From NCBI GenBank assembly GCA_020205615.1, contig CM035170.1, positions 28,615,568 to 28,679,567 on the forward strand: a DNA stretch of 64,000 nt, in the 5' to 3' direction. The first letter of the stretch is position 1, and each line of letters begins with the position of its first letter. The position numbers and the translations under genes are program-made. Source of the stretch: Panax quinquefolius. Lineage: Eukaryota; Streptophyta; Magnoliopsida; Apiales; Araliaceae. Shown piece after piece: positions 1 through 12,284 of the stretch. The notes under the pieces are model-generated. The model searched no databases. It was given only the letters and a program-made list of their open reading frames with translations, and had not been told where the DNA came from.

Positions 1-26
1 GGGGCAGTCAGGGCATTGGTAAAAAG

Positions 27-800
27 ATGGAAACCCAGATACCTAAACCTCATTCCAATAAAGAAATCACAAATCTCAGGGATGATCGAGAAACTGGGGA
101 TATAAGAAAGAAAGTCCAACAAATGGAGGATACCATCCGGTCAATTAAAGGGACTGGAAATTATGGGAGTGTCACTATTGAGATCTCTCAGATATTCCTG
201 GGGCTCAATATCCTACAAAATTCAAAGTCCCGAGTTTGAAAAAGTACAATGGGGCAAAGCGATCCCTATACGCACCTAAAAAGTGTACATTGGCAACCGG
301 GGTCTTATCTTGAAAATGAAAGCCTCGAGAATGCAACTTTTTCAAAAGAGTCTCACTTTGGAGAAGCTAAAGCCCAGGTATGCCCGACTTTGACAATGCC
401 AAAAATCCACAACCGGGAAGAATTGGCCCACACCTTTCTAAATCAAGATAGGTTTTCAGTCACAAATATCACCAGATCGATATCAAGTGACTAAAGTAAA
501 AAAGCAAAGTACTGAATCTTTCCGAGAATATGCCCAAAGGTGGAGACATCTAGCAGCATAAGTCATTCCATCAATGACAAAAACTGAGATGGTAATGACA
601 TTTATTGATATCCAAGAGGCTCTTTACTATGAGAGGATCCTAGCAGTATATAGGAAAGCCATTTGCGGAAATGATCAAACACGGCGAAATGGAAGAGATG
701 GGCCTAAAAAGCGCAAAAAGATTAAAGACTTCACTTTGCCTTGGAAGCGATCAAACATATCTGATGGCAAGTATGCGAGTGATCCCAAGGGTACCCAATA
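27..800 (+). pseudogene. T gag, N-terminal part (capsid-like), frameshifted
   Basis: Readable pieces alternate between frames. A coiled-coil-like start (KVQQMEDTIRSIKGTGNYGS) is followed by a SDPYTHLKS piece, then ESFREYAQRWRHLAA at about 510-560, and YIGKPFAEMIKHGEMEEMG at about 645-705 in another frame. This order matches the retrotransposon gag domain of Tat-type elements, which normally forms the particle shell. At least three frameshifts and a stop inside the AQRW region prevent a full product. Start and end are approximate because the gene enters from a broken frame. Confidence 0.7.
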
Positions 801-960
801 AAGGCAATAAAGATGTATCCTTGTTATGCGAGGGGACAAGCTAGAGACCAAACTACGGTCCCCTATTTGGAAAATGCAAGACAATCTGCCATCTCAACAA
901 CAGGCCACATTCAACGAATGCCAGGATAGAAAAAGAAAATTCTAAAGATCAGAAAATTGG

Positions 961-2406
961 GTGTTCACTGCACTAGGCGATTCCCTTGAAAATGTATTAG
1001 CGATATTAATGGATCATAAGAAAATTACCGAACTAGCTCCACCTCTGGAACCAGGGAGCAAAAGATACAATCCAAGCCAGAGATGTGCTTACCACTCAGG
1101 GTCTCCAGGACACGATACACAGGATTGTTGGTCCTTAAAACATAAGATTCAAAATCTGATCAAAAGTGGCAGTATTGTGGTCGAACAACCTGACCAACAA
1201 AATATCAACACCAACCTTCCGTTACGACATGATACGGAAGAAGTAAACATGATCGGGTCAGGAAGCGCTGAAATGTATCCAATTCGTAAGTACATACGAA
1301 GGATGGAGGAATACCCCCAAAAGCACATAACAAATGTCCTAGAGTGGGAAAACTCGGAGGAGGGTATGCCAGTAATGCAAAAATTGGATGCGATCCAGAA
1401 TCAAGTAAACCTGCTGGCTAAGCTGATAGTGCACCAACATCAGGAAACAAGGTAATTTTTCACTCAACTATCAGAAAACCAAGAGAAAAATGACTCCACG
1501 ATGAGCCAGCTAAATGAAGATGATCAAAGCAGGCTGAAAGCACAAGAAAATGGGTATGATAAAATTGCTAGAAGATCTCGCTAGCGGAAGAATCGATTGA
1601 GGGAATGCGAATTCTCAAAGATAAAAGATCAAACAACCTCTAAAAGAGTCCGAAAATTCACCCCTATGAGCAAATCCAATGAAAAAATGCTACATTTTCT
1701 GATAAGCGAAGGAATGATTACTGGGTTGCTGCCTCCTATAAATCCCAAGATAAAGAGTTATGATTCCACCAAGATATGTCTCTACCATTCTAACTCACTT
1801 GGACATACGACTGAAGAATGCTGGTCTTTGCGACATAAAATCCACGATCTCATTGAAAATGGAGAGCTGGAGATAGAACTTCCCATGACCAAAAAAGGCG
1901 AAAAAGAAATAAAAAGCTTAAGATGTCCATTCGAGACAGGCAGTTCAAATGAGGTGAAGGCTATGAGCGACAATTCTTCCAGAACACAAGGTGGACTGAT
2001 CCTAATGCAAGAAATGATAGAAGAGACAAAGGCATCCCCAAAGGAGATTCCCCCGCCAACATCAAACGTCATATGGTTCCAAGATATCAACCACGTTCCT
2101 GATCTTATCACATTGGATGATGTGGAGGAAATACTAATCTTTTCCAAGGAAGAAAAAACCAAAAAGGAAAGTTCTTTGCAAGAAATGCAACAACAGTTTG
2201 AGGGAGATTTCATGGTTGAATCCTTTGAAACCCATGAAGAAGGCGAAGGAATAGATGAAGAAAAAGGTGGTGAGATTGTAGGGGAATCCAACCCATTAAA
2301 GAATCCAGAGTTCATCCCTTTTTGCAATGTGTCTATTTCAAGTGTCCCTGGGGAATGTACTGAATCAGGAAGCGATCAAGTTATAGCCATAAGCGAAGAC
2401 ATTTAG
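961..2406 (+). pseudogene. T gag, C-terminal part with two zinc-knuckle-like motifs
   Basis: One reading frame runs the whole length with only two in-frame stops, near 1453 and 1585. It holds two copies of a C-x2-H-x5-H-x4-C motif: CAYHSGSPGHDTQDC at about 1084-1128 and CLYHSNSLGHTTEEC at about 1777-1821. Each sits in the same larger block (LxPPxxPxxKxY before, W-S-L-x-H-K-I after). The second part, from 1597, is open for 269 codons and ends in a very acidic tail (EEGEGIDEEKGGE). In this lineage the block lies in the nucleocapsid part of Gag and probably binds nucleic acid. The duplication is unusual enough to list among the findings. Confidence 0.75.
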
Positions 2407-2765
2407 AATCAAGGGGTAACCTCTATCACGATCCCTAAAGGCAACATAACCACTGACAACTTGACTATCAGGTCTCAACTAGCCGAGAAGATGTAGATCC
2501 AGGGGATGAAGTTGCGAGTTCCAGAAAATGTTGGAACGGTATCACTTTCTTCGTAGTATGCCTTTTATTTTCCATGCATATAAATAAATAAAAAAAGAAA
2601 AAAACATCTCTACACTCTTCTCACCACATACCCCTTTGAACCTTTTCAAACCAAGGCCTGAACTACGAAAGACCTGATCTCCTCTTCAATAGGAGTACGT
2701 AGGCAGCCATCAATGGTGCGGTCAAACCAAATAAAAACCCAAACAAACACTTCTCAAACACTTAC
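2407..2765 (+). other. T noncoding region after gag, with conserved GGAGTACGTAGGCAGCC block
   Basis: No coding frame is recognised. At about 2657-2707 is the block GAACTACGAAAGACCTGATC, then CTCTTCAATA, then GGAGTACGTAGGCAGCC. A close copy lies at about 13976-14025 in the 3' region of the same element. I recall this as a conserved noncoding stretch in Tat-type elements. The last five bases (2761-2765, CTTAC) are the left TSD copy of element P. Confidence 0.6.
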
Positions 2766-4614
2766 TAAAAGTAGTATGCACACAAGCCAATCATGTTTGA
2801 TGATAAAGCATATACTTTATAACAATCTTATTCATTTATTAATAAAAAGTATTTATTTATTAAAGGCTTTTAATTATCTACATGATGCTGTTTTATAATA
2901 TGTGATAAACCCATAGTTTTAAGCAATGCTTTTAGAATAATGATGATGATCATTCTAATGAGATCTAAATACTTAGAAAGCTTAAAACTAAAATAGTTCC
3001 CAATCATTGGATTACTAAATTGGGGATTAGTGAATCTGGATAGATTGGTACATATGTTGCTTGCTCTTTGGATGAGGATGATTGATCTCATGATCATTTG
3101 TGTGGAGACACTGAAGCAAGGATGTAGGTGCTTATTAGAGAATAAGTTCATTTGAACGCGTGGCTCGCTAAGGAATACCTAATGGAGTTTTACTTGCTGT
3201 CGATAGGAATTCTGTAGTGATAGTAGTAGTCAAGTGATCCTTGGACTTGAGATCATCATAGTATCTTGTGTATGATGAGTTATACTTTGACTTATTCCTT
3301 AAGACCCTTAGGGTATATCAAAGGGTATGCTTGGGTATAACAAGTTGTATATGGAGATAATATATGATCAATAAAGAATCTACCACTTCTAATAAAAGAA
3401 GAGAAATATCCTATGTGATTCGATAAATGACAACCCAAAGAGTCATTGGCCAAGCGCGAATGAAATTAGAAAGGAGTTTTAATTTGCATTATTTGAGTTG
3501 TGCATTTAAGGATCGAAATACATATAATTAAATAAAATAAGACTTAACAGTAATTCCATGTCTTATATTTAATTGGGACATTTTATGGTGGAAAGATTGA
3601 ATTGTACGATAACTATTTACTCAAAGGTTCTTTTATGATTAATGTTGAAATCTATATTATCTGGAAAGTCGTTGATCGCTAGGGAGGCTTATCCTATTGT
3701 AGAATAAATATTATTTATTTAAATAAATTAATTGTTTAATTTATTTATTTAAATAAGATTAAATTGTTCTAATTGATTTATTCACAACCGGTTTAATATG
3801 GAGAACCTAAAGGGTCACACCATAAAAGGAAGAATAATTATTTAAGAAGTTAATGGCATAATCGTAATAATATGTTATGTATATTTAATTTAATCTATGG
3901 TGATAGAATAAATTAAATAGCTTAATATTATTATTTAATATTTTAGAAATATTAAATATAAATTAATAAGAGGAGTCTTATTAATATTATTACAATTATT
4001 ATTATTTTAATTTCTAAAGAGTTTAGGAATTAATTTAATATAAGTACTCTCATTTATTCCTAATAGGATTAGGAGGAAAAATTAATTAAAGGAGTTTAAT
4101 TAATTATCCCTAATAAGATTAGGGATCCCATTTAATTAAAAGAGTTTAATTAAATAATACCTTATTTTAATAGGGTTACTTGATACCTTTATAAGAAGAG
4201 TCTTATATCAGATATCGATATACGACATAATTCGAATTTGTTGGAGAGTACGTTCTTTTCTATAGAGATAGAAAACTAGGGTTTTAGCCAAATACCCATC
4301 TTCTTGAATTCCTTTTCTTCCTTGGTGGATCACCTCTAGAGGCCAAACACTTGGGTGGCTAACGTTGATCAAAGGAAGGAACCAAACCTGGTGGATTCAA
4401 GTTAAACGCGAAAAGGATTGGCGGTGAACTTGTACCTGAGAAAGCTCGGATCTTCAGGGGTATGTTTGTTCTTCATATCTTTTCGTTTAATTAATAATTT
4501 TGAATAAAGGGTGATCCGGGTATATGGTTTGTAAAAATTTTAAACTCTGATTTTTACACGTTTCCGCTAATTTTGTGCAATTTGATTGCGTTCATAAATA
4601 TTACAAATCTAACA
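2766..4614 (+). repeat. P 5' LTR
   Basis: Direct repeat of 9864-11713. It ends CTAACA just before the PBS. It is very AT-rich, with long runs built on TTTAATT/AATTAAA. TTTATAAGAA at 4188-4197 is a plausible TATA box, followed about 70 bp on by a less AT-rich stretch that would be the R/U5 part. The first base pair of the canonical TG end is changed to TA. Confidence 0.93.
4188..4197 (+). promoter_or_regulatory. Candidate TATA box of P 5' LTR
   Basis: TTTATAAGAA lies about 430 bp before the LTR end and is preserved at 11288-11297 in the 3' LTR. This is position and motif evidence only. Confidence 0.45.
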
Positions 4615-4615
4615 G

Positions 4616-4628
4616 TGGCATCAGAGCC
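4616..4628 (+). other. P primer binding site (tRNA-Met type)
   Basis: TGGCATCAGAGCC starts two bases after the LTR end. The usual plant initiator-Met form is TGGTATCAGAGC, so there is one change. Confidence 0.85.
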
Positions 4629-7050
4629 AAACCTTTATGCGAATTATTAATTGTTTTAATTTGATATGTATATTGATATGTGTTTAGAACAATTTAATTG
4701 GGCATAATTTTATTGTATAAAATTAAAAAAAAAATCGTGAAACCAATTTTGAAAAACAGTTTTTTTTATTTGACTGAATTCGCGAATTTTTTTTTTTTCA
4801 AAAGGATAACACAATCACGGAATCACGGAATAACTTAAAATGGCCATTTTGATAAGGACTTGGTCCACGCAATCACGGAATCTGTATTCCCCTTGAACCG
4901 CGAATCACAACAAGGCAGGAAAAGTTGTGAGTAATAAGTAATCAATTATGATATTGAAATAATAAAGGTTGCGGGATGGTTTTTCAAAAGTAATCTTATG
5001 ATTACTTATATATTATATATATAATATATATTTCCGTTTCAAATATATATATTATATATAATATATATTCTTAATAATTTTATTATTAAAATAAAAATTT
5101 TATTTTAATATTAAAATAAAAGTTTATTTTATATTAAAATATAAAGTTTATTTTAATTTTAAAATTAAATTTCATGCTAACTAATTAGAGTTGGAATTGG
5201 ATTCCATAATAACTAATTGGAGTTGAAATTGGATTATATGTTTCCTTAAATAAAGGAGTTTATTTAGATAGGAAAGAGAATCCTAATTTCCTTAAATAAA
5301 GGAGTTTATTTAGATATGAAATATGATTTCATATTATTCAAAATAAAGTTGTTTATTTGTGAATAGGAAAGAAAATCCGTGTTTCCTTTAATAAAGTTTT
5401 TTTTTACATGGAATTGGATTCCATAATTAATTAAAATAAAAGAGTTTATTTTGATTAAAGATTTTGATTAAAATAAAATAGTTTATTTTATTCAAAATTG
5501 GATAAATTAAAATAAAATAGTTTTATTTTGATTTAAATTTGGATTAAAATAAAGGAGTTTATTTTGATTCAAAACTAGATTTTATACTAACAAAATTTTG
5601 CCCATTAAATGATATCAATATATATATATATATATATATAAATATTTATTATTCATGAGATGAATGTTATTTATTGATGCGTATGATGATGTGTATGATA
5701 ATAAATGGGATTGATTATGGACTATTGACCAATGCGATTGAATTTTATTTTAGTTGGATGCTTGAATGTATGAGTTTTATTAAATGGGGTCTGCGTGCAT
5801 TCGCCTTCTCTAATTTTTCTTAATGTAAATTCTATCTCTCTCCTATGTACTTCCCTTTGATCACGATCATCAGGTTTCTATTTATTTTAAATAATTTTGT
5901 AATAGGAATAATTAGAATTATTTTGAAGAATTGGAGATTAAAGGCAAGGAGGCGCTTGAAGACTGTGTTTGTAATGGAGCCCAAGTTTAAATGTAATAGT
6001 TATATTTAAATATTATTTCTTGCACCCTAGGGTTTGACCTTTTGGTTCACTTGGTGGCTCTAGTGAACCAAACTAGAATAAAAGTCCATAATCAATCCTG
6101 TATAATATAGTATTCTATATGTGCATGCTTATACTATATATATATTATATATTATGCAAACATGCTTCTCATGTTAATTAATATGACGCGTATTTTATAT
6201 ATATATATATATATGCATGCTTGTAAAACAAGATGAGACAAATTAATAACAAACCCTCAATTTTTATATTAAGTCCTAAGCGTTCAAAGATATTTGGAAT
6301 ATCGAACGTCGCCTTCTCTAGCATGATAAAATTAATAGAGTATTAAATATTTAATATGAGTTTGTTGTGTCACCACAAGGCAAGTATTAAGTATTTAAGA
6401 TGTTAATTTATCACATTTGATACTTATAAAGAAAATTGAACAATATTGTTTTGTTGTGTCACCACAAGGATGATATTTTTCTTTTTGAATATATGGAGTG
6501 CTAGGTCGGACTTAACTTGGATAATTTTGATTCTGATGTGCCACCACTTGATCAAAATAAATCTAAGAGGCAAAAAGAAAAGGAGTTGCATAGTTGATGT
6601 AATTGACAAAAGTTGTCTACCTATTTATTTATATATAGTTTGTTGTGTCACCACAAGGCTATATACATTTGAAATGGGATCCTTAATCTCACTAGCAAAT
6701 CTTTAATTAGATTTTTGCTTAACTATATAAGTGAGGTAATATAGTTTGAAGAAAATAGTGGGAGATACCAATTTAAAACAAGACCTAATTTATTTTGGTA
6801 ATTAATAAAAGAATGTATGTTAAAATGTTGTTAATTACAAATTCATTTACGAAATTTTACAATGTCTAAAATTACTATCAACTGCGAAGCATATTAGATG
6901 CTAAATTAACGAGACCAATTAAGCGAATTTGGTTAAGGAATTGAGAATAGTTCTCATAGTGAAAAAGCTATCTTATGTCTTATGTCGCCTATCCCTACAA
7001 TGGTTGCGAATAATACCTCGAGGAAGAGATTGCTACTTTTAGAAAGTGTC
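4629..7050 (+). other. P leader region, AT-rich, no gag recognised
   Basis: About 2.4 kb without a supported gene. It contains poly-A and poly-T runs, three ATCACGGAAT repeats near 4810-4890, an array of AATAAA..GTTTATT inverted units at 5090-5590, (TA)n at 5617-5640 and 6198-6213, and three copies of a TTGTGTCACCACAA hairpin between 6360 and 6660. Short ORFs across it look like chance. Confidence 0.6.
6361..6662 (+). repeat. Three spaced copies of a TTGTG-TCAC-CACAA hairpin
   Basis: TTGTTGTGTCACCACAAGG occurs at about 6363, 6451 and 6641, each with TTGTG and CACAA able to pair around a 4-base loop. A weaker form (GTGCCACCACTTG) lies at about 6537. The spacings of about 88 and 190 bp do not fit a simple tandem repeat. 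Confidence 0.7.
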
Positions 7051-7530
7051 AAGATGATGCACAGTTGGCTCAATGCATCATGCTCGCATCCATGAGTAAC
7101 GAGCTTGGTGTCGGCGTGAAATTATGGATGCTCTACTATATTCCCGCACATCAAGTAATTGATGGTGAGGAAAGTGGGGCCGATAGATATCGAGATATCT
7201 AAGGAGCTCTTCCGATCTTGAATGGCCAATGGCACTATAAATGCAGAACAAAAAGTTCTTAACATAATCAATTTGATTTATCAATTAGGACAAGTGGTTT
7301 TGTCATGGATGGAGAGTTGAGCCAAGATTTGATCTTGCACTCACTCCCTACTCCTTTCACAATTGTTGTGAATTTTCATATGAACAAGCTAGATATCGCC
7401 CTCGGTGATTTGCTTAACATATTGAAAAATGTTGAGAGTCACTTTCCAACCAAGAAAGATCAAGTCTTCTTGGTAGGGTCCAAAGGATCTTTTAAAAGAA
7501 GAACGATTCAAAGAAGGTAAATAGAAAGGC
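7050..7530 (+). pseudogene. P gag fragment (copia type)
   Basis: The clearest part, from 7305, reads MDGELSQDLILHSLP, then VVNFHMNKLDIALGDLLNIL, then VESHFPTKKDQVFLV. This is the standard C-terminal capsid stretch of Ty1/copia Gag. Upstream, 7080-7300 continues the same protein in broken frames. No CCHC zinc knuckle could be read after it. Confidence 0.8.
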
Positions 7531-7729
7531 ATAAACAAAGGATAATAAGAACAAAACCGAGATATGGATAGCAAAGGAGCTTGCTTCCACCGCAATAAGC
7601 TTTGACCTTTGGAAAGAAATCTGCGAGAAGTATCTTGCAGAGGCTAACCAAAGAAGCTTAGTGAAGTTTAGGTTATAAATACAAATTTGTTCATGATTTA
7701 AAATAAAATTTTATTTAAGTCAAGGTTCT

Positions 7730-9855
7730 ACTTGGGTATTGGATACCGACTTTGGTTATCATAAATATAGATTTATGAAGGGACCAAGCGAAGTAGAAAT
7801 CTAAACAAATATAAGTAATCCTATAATGCGGAAATGTAGCAAAGGTTGCCATATTAGCCATAGAAACTTATAGTTTAGCAATGCTACTAAGGCAAATCTA
7901 TTAAGTCAATAAGTTGTTATTGTATTCCGGTTCTTGTTAAAAATATTATTTCCATTTTATTGTTGGACAATGAAATCTTTGGATTATAATTTAGAACAAT
8001 TGTTGTTCTATTTATAATAATAATGTTTAAGTATAGAACCGAAAGATTACTTAATGGATTTTGTATACTTGACTTACGTGAAAAATTATTTTGTAAATTG
8101 AACAAACTAGTATAAGAAAAGGAGATGATCATTCAAAGAGTTGAATGTATGTATTTGTTGAAATACAAGTGTGAATTATTTGAAAGGTTCAAAGAATTCA
8201 GAAGTGAAACAAATTGGCAAAGTATTAAGATTCTTTGATAATATCAAGGAATAAATACTTGTGCAATAAGTTTCAAGATCATCTCAAATGGTTTTTCTCA
8301 TAATGGACACCTCATGATACGTAATAATTTATTGATGTATCTAAAAGGAAAAATCATACCTTGTTGAACATGGTACGGTCCAAAATGATTTTACCGACAT
8401 TCCAGTATCCTTCTGGGATAACGTCCTAGAAATGGCTGCATATCTACGAAAAGGTAACCTCAAAATCCAGCCCCATTACTCCATAAAAGTTATGGACATG
8501 GAGGATTCCTAATCTTAAGTATGTTAAGATAAGTGGTTATCCAACTTATGTGAAAAGGTTTCAAATGATAAGCTTGGGACAAGATTTGACAAGTGTCGAT
8601 TTATGGGACATCCTAAAGTAAGTTTAGGGTATATGTTCTATAATCCTGCTTAGCAAAAGGTGTTTATTGCGAAACACGCTTCCTTCTAAGATAAAGGTGT
8701 TTATCATTGATGGGGCTAGTGGGAGGATAATAGATCTTGAAGAATTCAAGAACCACAAAACACTATAAGTCAAATAAGAGGAACACAGTAGATAGACCTA
8801 TTGTACCACAACCAGAATCGTAAATCAAAATAATCTTGAAGATACCTAGGAGGTATGGATTCATCATGGATGATGATGATGAGGTACACATCATAGAAGA
8901 TGATGATCCGAGTTACATCTGATGAGGTAAAGAGTTACGAGTGTAATGTGAAAAGGTTCAGATGGGCGTCGTGAAATTTCTAGTATTATATGATGATATA
9001 CTACGGATGAGGAATTACATACCAATGCTACAATCAGTAAAGATAAAGTTGTCTAAACATTCCTCCATGAATGGTTTGGGAAGAGTATCTTAATTGGGGA
9101 TAAAATCTATATAGATGGATACAAGAAGATGCTCGACTTAACCCAAAGAATGTATATTCATTTGATGCTAAAGTTGTTTAGCATGGCAAACTCCAAGAGA
9201 TGTCTCATGTCGATGAGCTATGGAGTGTATCTCTCTTAATAGTCCCCACAGACTCACGAAAAGAGAGTCGCATGAGTGACAATCATGTATCTGCAATGAA
9301 ATGTCTGAGACACGATGTTGATCGATCATATTATGGAGAAGTTCACTATGAGTCGGTGAAAAACATCTTAAAGTGCTTAACCGCAGCACTAAGGATGTGA
9401 TCATATTCATGGTGGGTCTAAATTAAAACTAGAGGGCTTAACAGACTCAAGTTTTTCGAGACGCACCAAGATGATGAAAAAATTCACTTTAAGGTAAAGC
9501 GTTATCTTGAGCAATTAGTGCGATGAAATTGAAAGGTTCCAAATAGTAAAGAGTTCTTTGGTTTAGTGATAAAGACAAATTATATAGCTATAAATGATCT
9601 TGCAAGTTGATTGTTTGGATTAAAGTTCATTCTGAAACTAGGAATAGTTCCTAAGTCTCATCTTGGATTTAAACATGTGTTGTGGCACTTTCATTTGATT
9701 ATTAGAATCATTGAAAGATGGGAAATCACTATAGAGATAGTGGACTCTCATGAACAACATTACATATCCATTAACTAAAGCTTATCCAACAACAGGATAA
9801 TCGTCACTTAGAGAAGAAGAGTATGAAATACCATGGCGATTGGCTTTAGTGCAAG
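7730..9855 (+). pseudogene. P pol fragments: protease, integrase, RT, RNase H
   Basis: A protease site WVLDTD is at about 7735, where the family has WVLDTGCG. VLVKNIISILLLDNE-like text at about 7925-7970 matches the stretch before integrase. An integrase end is seen at 8540-8750 (NDKLG..FDKCRFMGHPK, then EPQ). RT end text reads MANSKRCLMSMSYGVYLS at about 9182-9238. RNase H end motifs are NITYPLTKA at about 9758 and MKYHGDWL at about 9828. The order identifies a copia element. Stops and shifts occur every few dozen codons. Confidence 0.75.
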
Positions 9856-9863
9856 TGGAAGAT
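9851..9863 (+). other. P polypurine tract
   Basis: GCAAGTGGAAGAT directly precedes the 3' LTR. It is the copia-type form usually seen as AAGTGGGAGAT. Confidence 0.75.
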
Positions 9864-11713
9864 TGAAAGTAGTATGCACACAAGCCAATCATGTTTGATG
9901 ATAAAGCATATACTTTGTAATAATATTATTTATTTATTAATAAAAAGTATTTATTTATTAAAGGCTTTTAATTATCTACATGATGTTGTTTTATAATATG
10001 TGATAAACCCATAGTTTTAAGCAATGCTTTTAGAATAATGATGATGATCATTCTAATGAGATCTAAATTCTTAGAAAGCTTAAAACTAAAATAGTTCCCA
10101 ATCATTGGATTACTAAATTGGGGATTAGTGAATCTGGATAGATTGGTACATACGTTGCTAGCTCATTGGATGAGGATAATTGATCTCATGATCATTTGTG
10201 TGGAGACACTAAAACAAGTATGTAGGTGTTTATTAGAGAATAAGTTCAACGAGCGTTGGCTCGCTAAGGAATACCTAATGGAGTTTTACTTGCACTGTCG
10301 ATAGGAATTCTGTAGTGATAGTAGTACAAGTGATCCTTGGACTTGAGATCATCATAGTATCTTGTGTATGATGAGTTATACTTTGACTTATTCCTTAAGA
10401 CCCTTAGGGTATATCAAAGGGTATGCTTGGGTATAACAAGTTGTACATGGAGATAATATATGATCAATAAAGAATCTACCACTTCTAATAAAAGAAGAGA
10501 AATATCCTATGTGATTCGATAAATGACAACCCAGTAGTCATTGGCCAAGGCAGAATGAAATTAGAAAGGAGTTTCTAATTTGCATTATTTGGAGTTGTGC
10601 ATTTAAGGATCGAAATACATATAATTAAATAAAATAAGACTTGACAGTAATTCCATGTCTTATATTTAATTGGGACATTGTATGGTGGAAAGATTGAATT
10701 ATACGGTAACTATTTACTCAAAGGTTCTTTTATGATTAATGTTGAAATCTATATTATCTGGAAAGTCGTTGATCGCTTGGGGAGGCTTATCCCTATTGTA
10801 GAATAAATATTATTTATTTAAATAAATTAATTGTTTAATTTATTTATTTAAATAAGATTAGAATTGTTCTAATTGATTTATTCACAACCGGTTTAATATG
10901 GAGAACCTAAAGGGTCACACCATAAAAGGAAGAATAATTATTTAAGAAGTTAATGGCATAATCGTAATAATATGTTATGTATATTTAATTTAATCTATTG
11001 TGATAGAATAAATTAAATAGCTTAATATTTATTATTTAATATTTTAGAAATATTAAGTATAAATTAATAAGAGGAGTCTTATTAATATTATTACAATTAT
11101 TATTATTTTAATTTCTAAAAGAGTTTAGGAATTAATTTAATATAAGTACTCTCATTTATTCCTAATAGGATTAGGAGGAAAATTAATTAAAGGAGTTTAA
11201 TTAATTATCCCTAATAAGATTAGGGAGCCCATTTAATTAAAGAGTTTAATTAAATAATACCTTATTTTAATAGGGTTACTTGATATCTTTATAAGAAGAG
11301 TCTTATATCGGATATCGATATACGACATAATTCTAATTTGTTGGAAATCGTTCTTTTCTATAGAGATAGAAAACTAGGGTTTGAGCCAAATACCCATCTT
11401 CTTGAATTCCTTTTTTCCTTGGTGGATCACCTCTGTAGAGGCCAAACACTTGGGTGGCTAACGTTGATCAAAGGAAGGAACCAAACCGGTGGATTCAAGT
11501 TAAGCGAAAAAGGATTGGAGGTGAACTTGTACACGAGGAAGCTTTCGGATCTTCAAGGGTATGTTTGTTCTTCATATCTTTTCGTTTAATTAATAATTGT
11601 GCATAAAGGGTGATCCGGGTATATGGTTTGTAAAAATTTTAAACTCTGATTTTTACACGTTTCCGCTAATTTTGTGCAATTTGATTGCGTTCATAAATAT
11701 TACAAACCTAACA
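9864..11713 (+). repeat. P 3' LTR
   Basis: Starts TGAAAGTAGT and ends CTAACA, directly followed by TSD CTTAC. It is nearly colinear with the 5' LTR, differing by scattered substitutions and short indels. The TATA-like site is kept at 11288-11297. Confidence 0.93.
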
Positions 11714-11718
11714 CTTAC

Positions 11719-12265
11719 ACCCCAGATGATGATTGCCCAGACGTAATGGTCATCATTCGGGAGAAGGAGGTTGATGATAGCCCCTCCATCACTGCAGTCC
11801 ATCAAGACTTTGCCCTCGACAATTGAAGCAGCACTCCTTGCATTTGCCGATGAGGGTAAAAAGGGAAGAAACTCTCTCTACCTTGTAGATAGCAATAACT
11901 GCTTACTTTTTCAGTATAGTATTAGCAGTTACTTTTGTCATTACAGGCTAACACTTTGTGTGATTGAACAGTGTAATATACTAAGTGAAAGCATATTTTG
12001 TTTCAGGACTTTGAATTTAGATTTGCCGGTACTTGCTGATGAGGTGCCTATTCTCCACAAGGACTGTAACTTTGATGTAAAGTTGGACTCAGACTTGATG
12101 GAAATACAAGAGGACTATGAGATACCTCAGGGGATCAAAGAATGGGTCAAAGACAAACCCAAGCAAAGTCTTGATCAAACCACCTCTTTCAAACCTCGGA
12201 ACCTTAGAAAACCCCAAACAAATCCAAATTGGTACAAACCTCACTCAAAACCAAAGGAATGACAT
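11719..12265 (+). pseudogene. T pol linker before RT, with a candidate Ogre-type intron
   Basis: Resumes T after P. A conserved acidic linker (DLPVLADEVPILHKD, then MEIQEDYEIPQGIKEWV) lies at about 12025-12150. A splice-donor-like GAGG-GTAAAA at about 11853-11860 and acceptor-like TTTTGTTTCAG ending at 12006 enclose about 150 bp of T-rich DNA. This matches the known intron position between the protease and RT parts of Ogre elements. The long ORF across it is therefore probably read-through of the intron. Confidence 0.5.
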
Positions 12266-12284
12266 GGTTACTCTATAAACCCTA

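Larger units (their letters stand above)
2766..11713 (+). mobile_element. Element P: complete but decayed Ty1/copia retrotransposon inserted in T
   Basis: Two LTRs of about 1.85 kb in direct orientation flank a 5.2-kb interior. TSD CTTAC is present at 2761-2765 and 11714-11718. Ends are TG (mutated to TA in the left copy) and CA. PBS and PPT sit at the expected places. The interior keeps the copia order gag, protease, integrase, RT, RNase H, but nearly every frame is broken. The first 215 bp of the two LTRs differ at about seven positions by eye, so the insertion is moderately old and younger than T. Confidence 0.93.

Noticed and set aside
1782..2327. 181-codon minus-strand ORF
   Set aside because: It lies antisense to the T gag ORF with its zinc-knuckle motif. 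Its Ser/Pro-rich composition is a mirror of the acidic tail.
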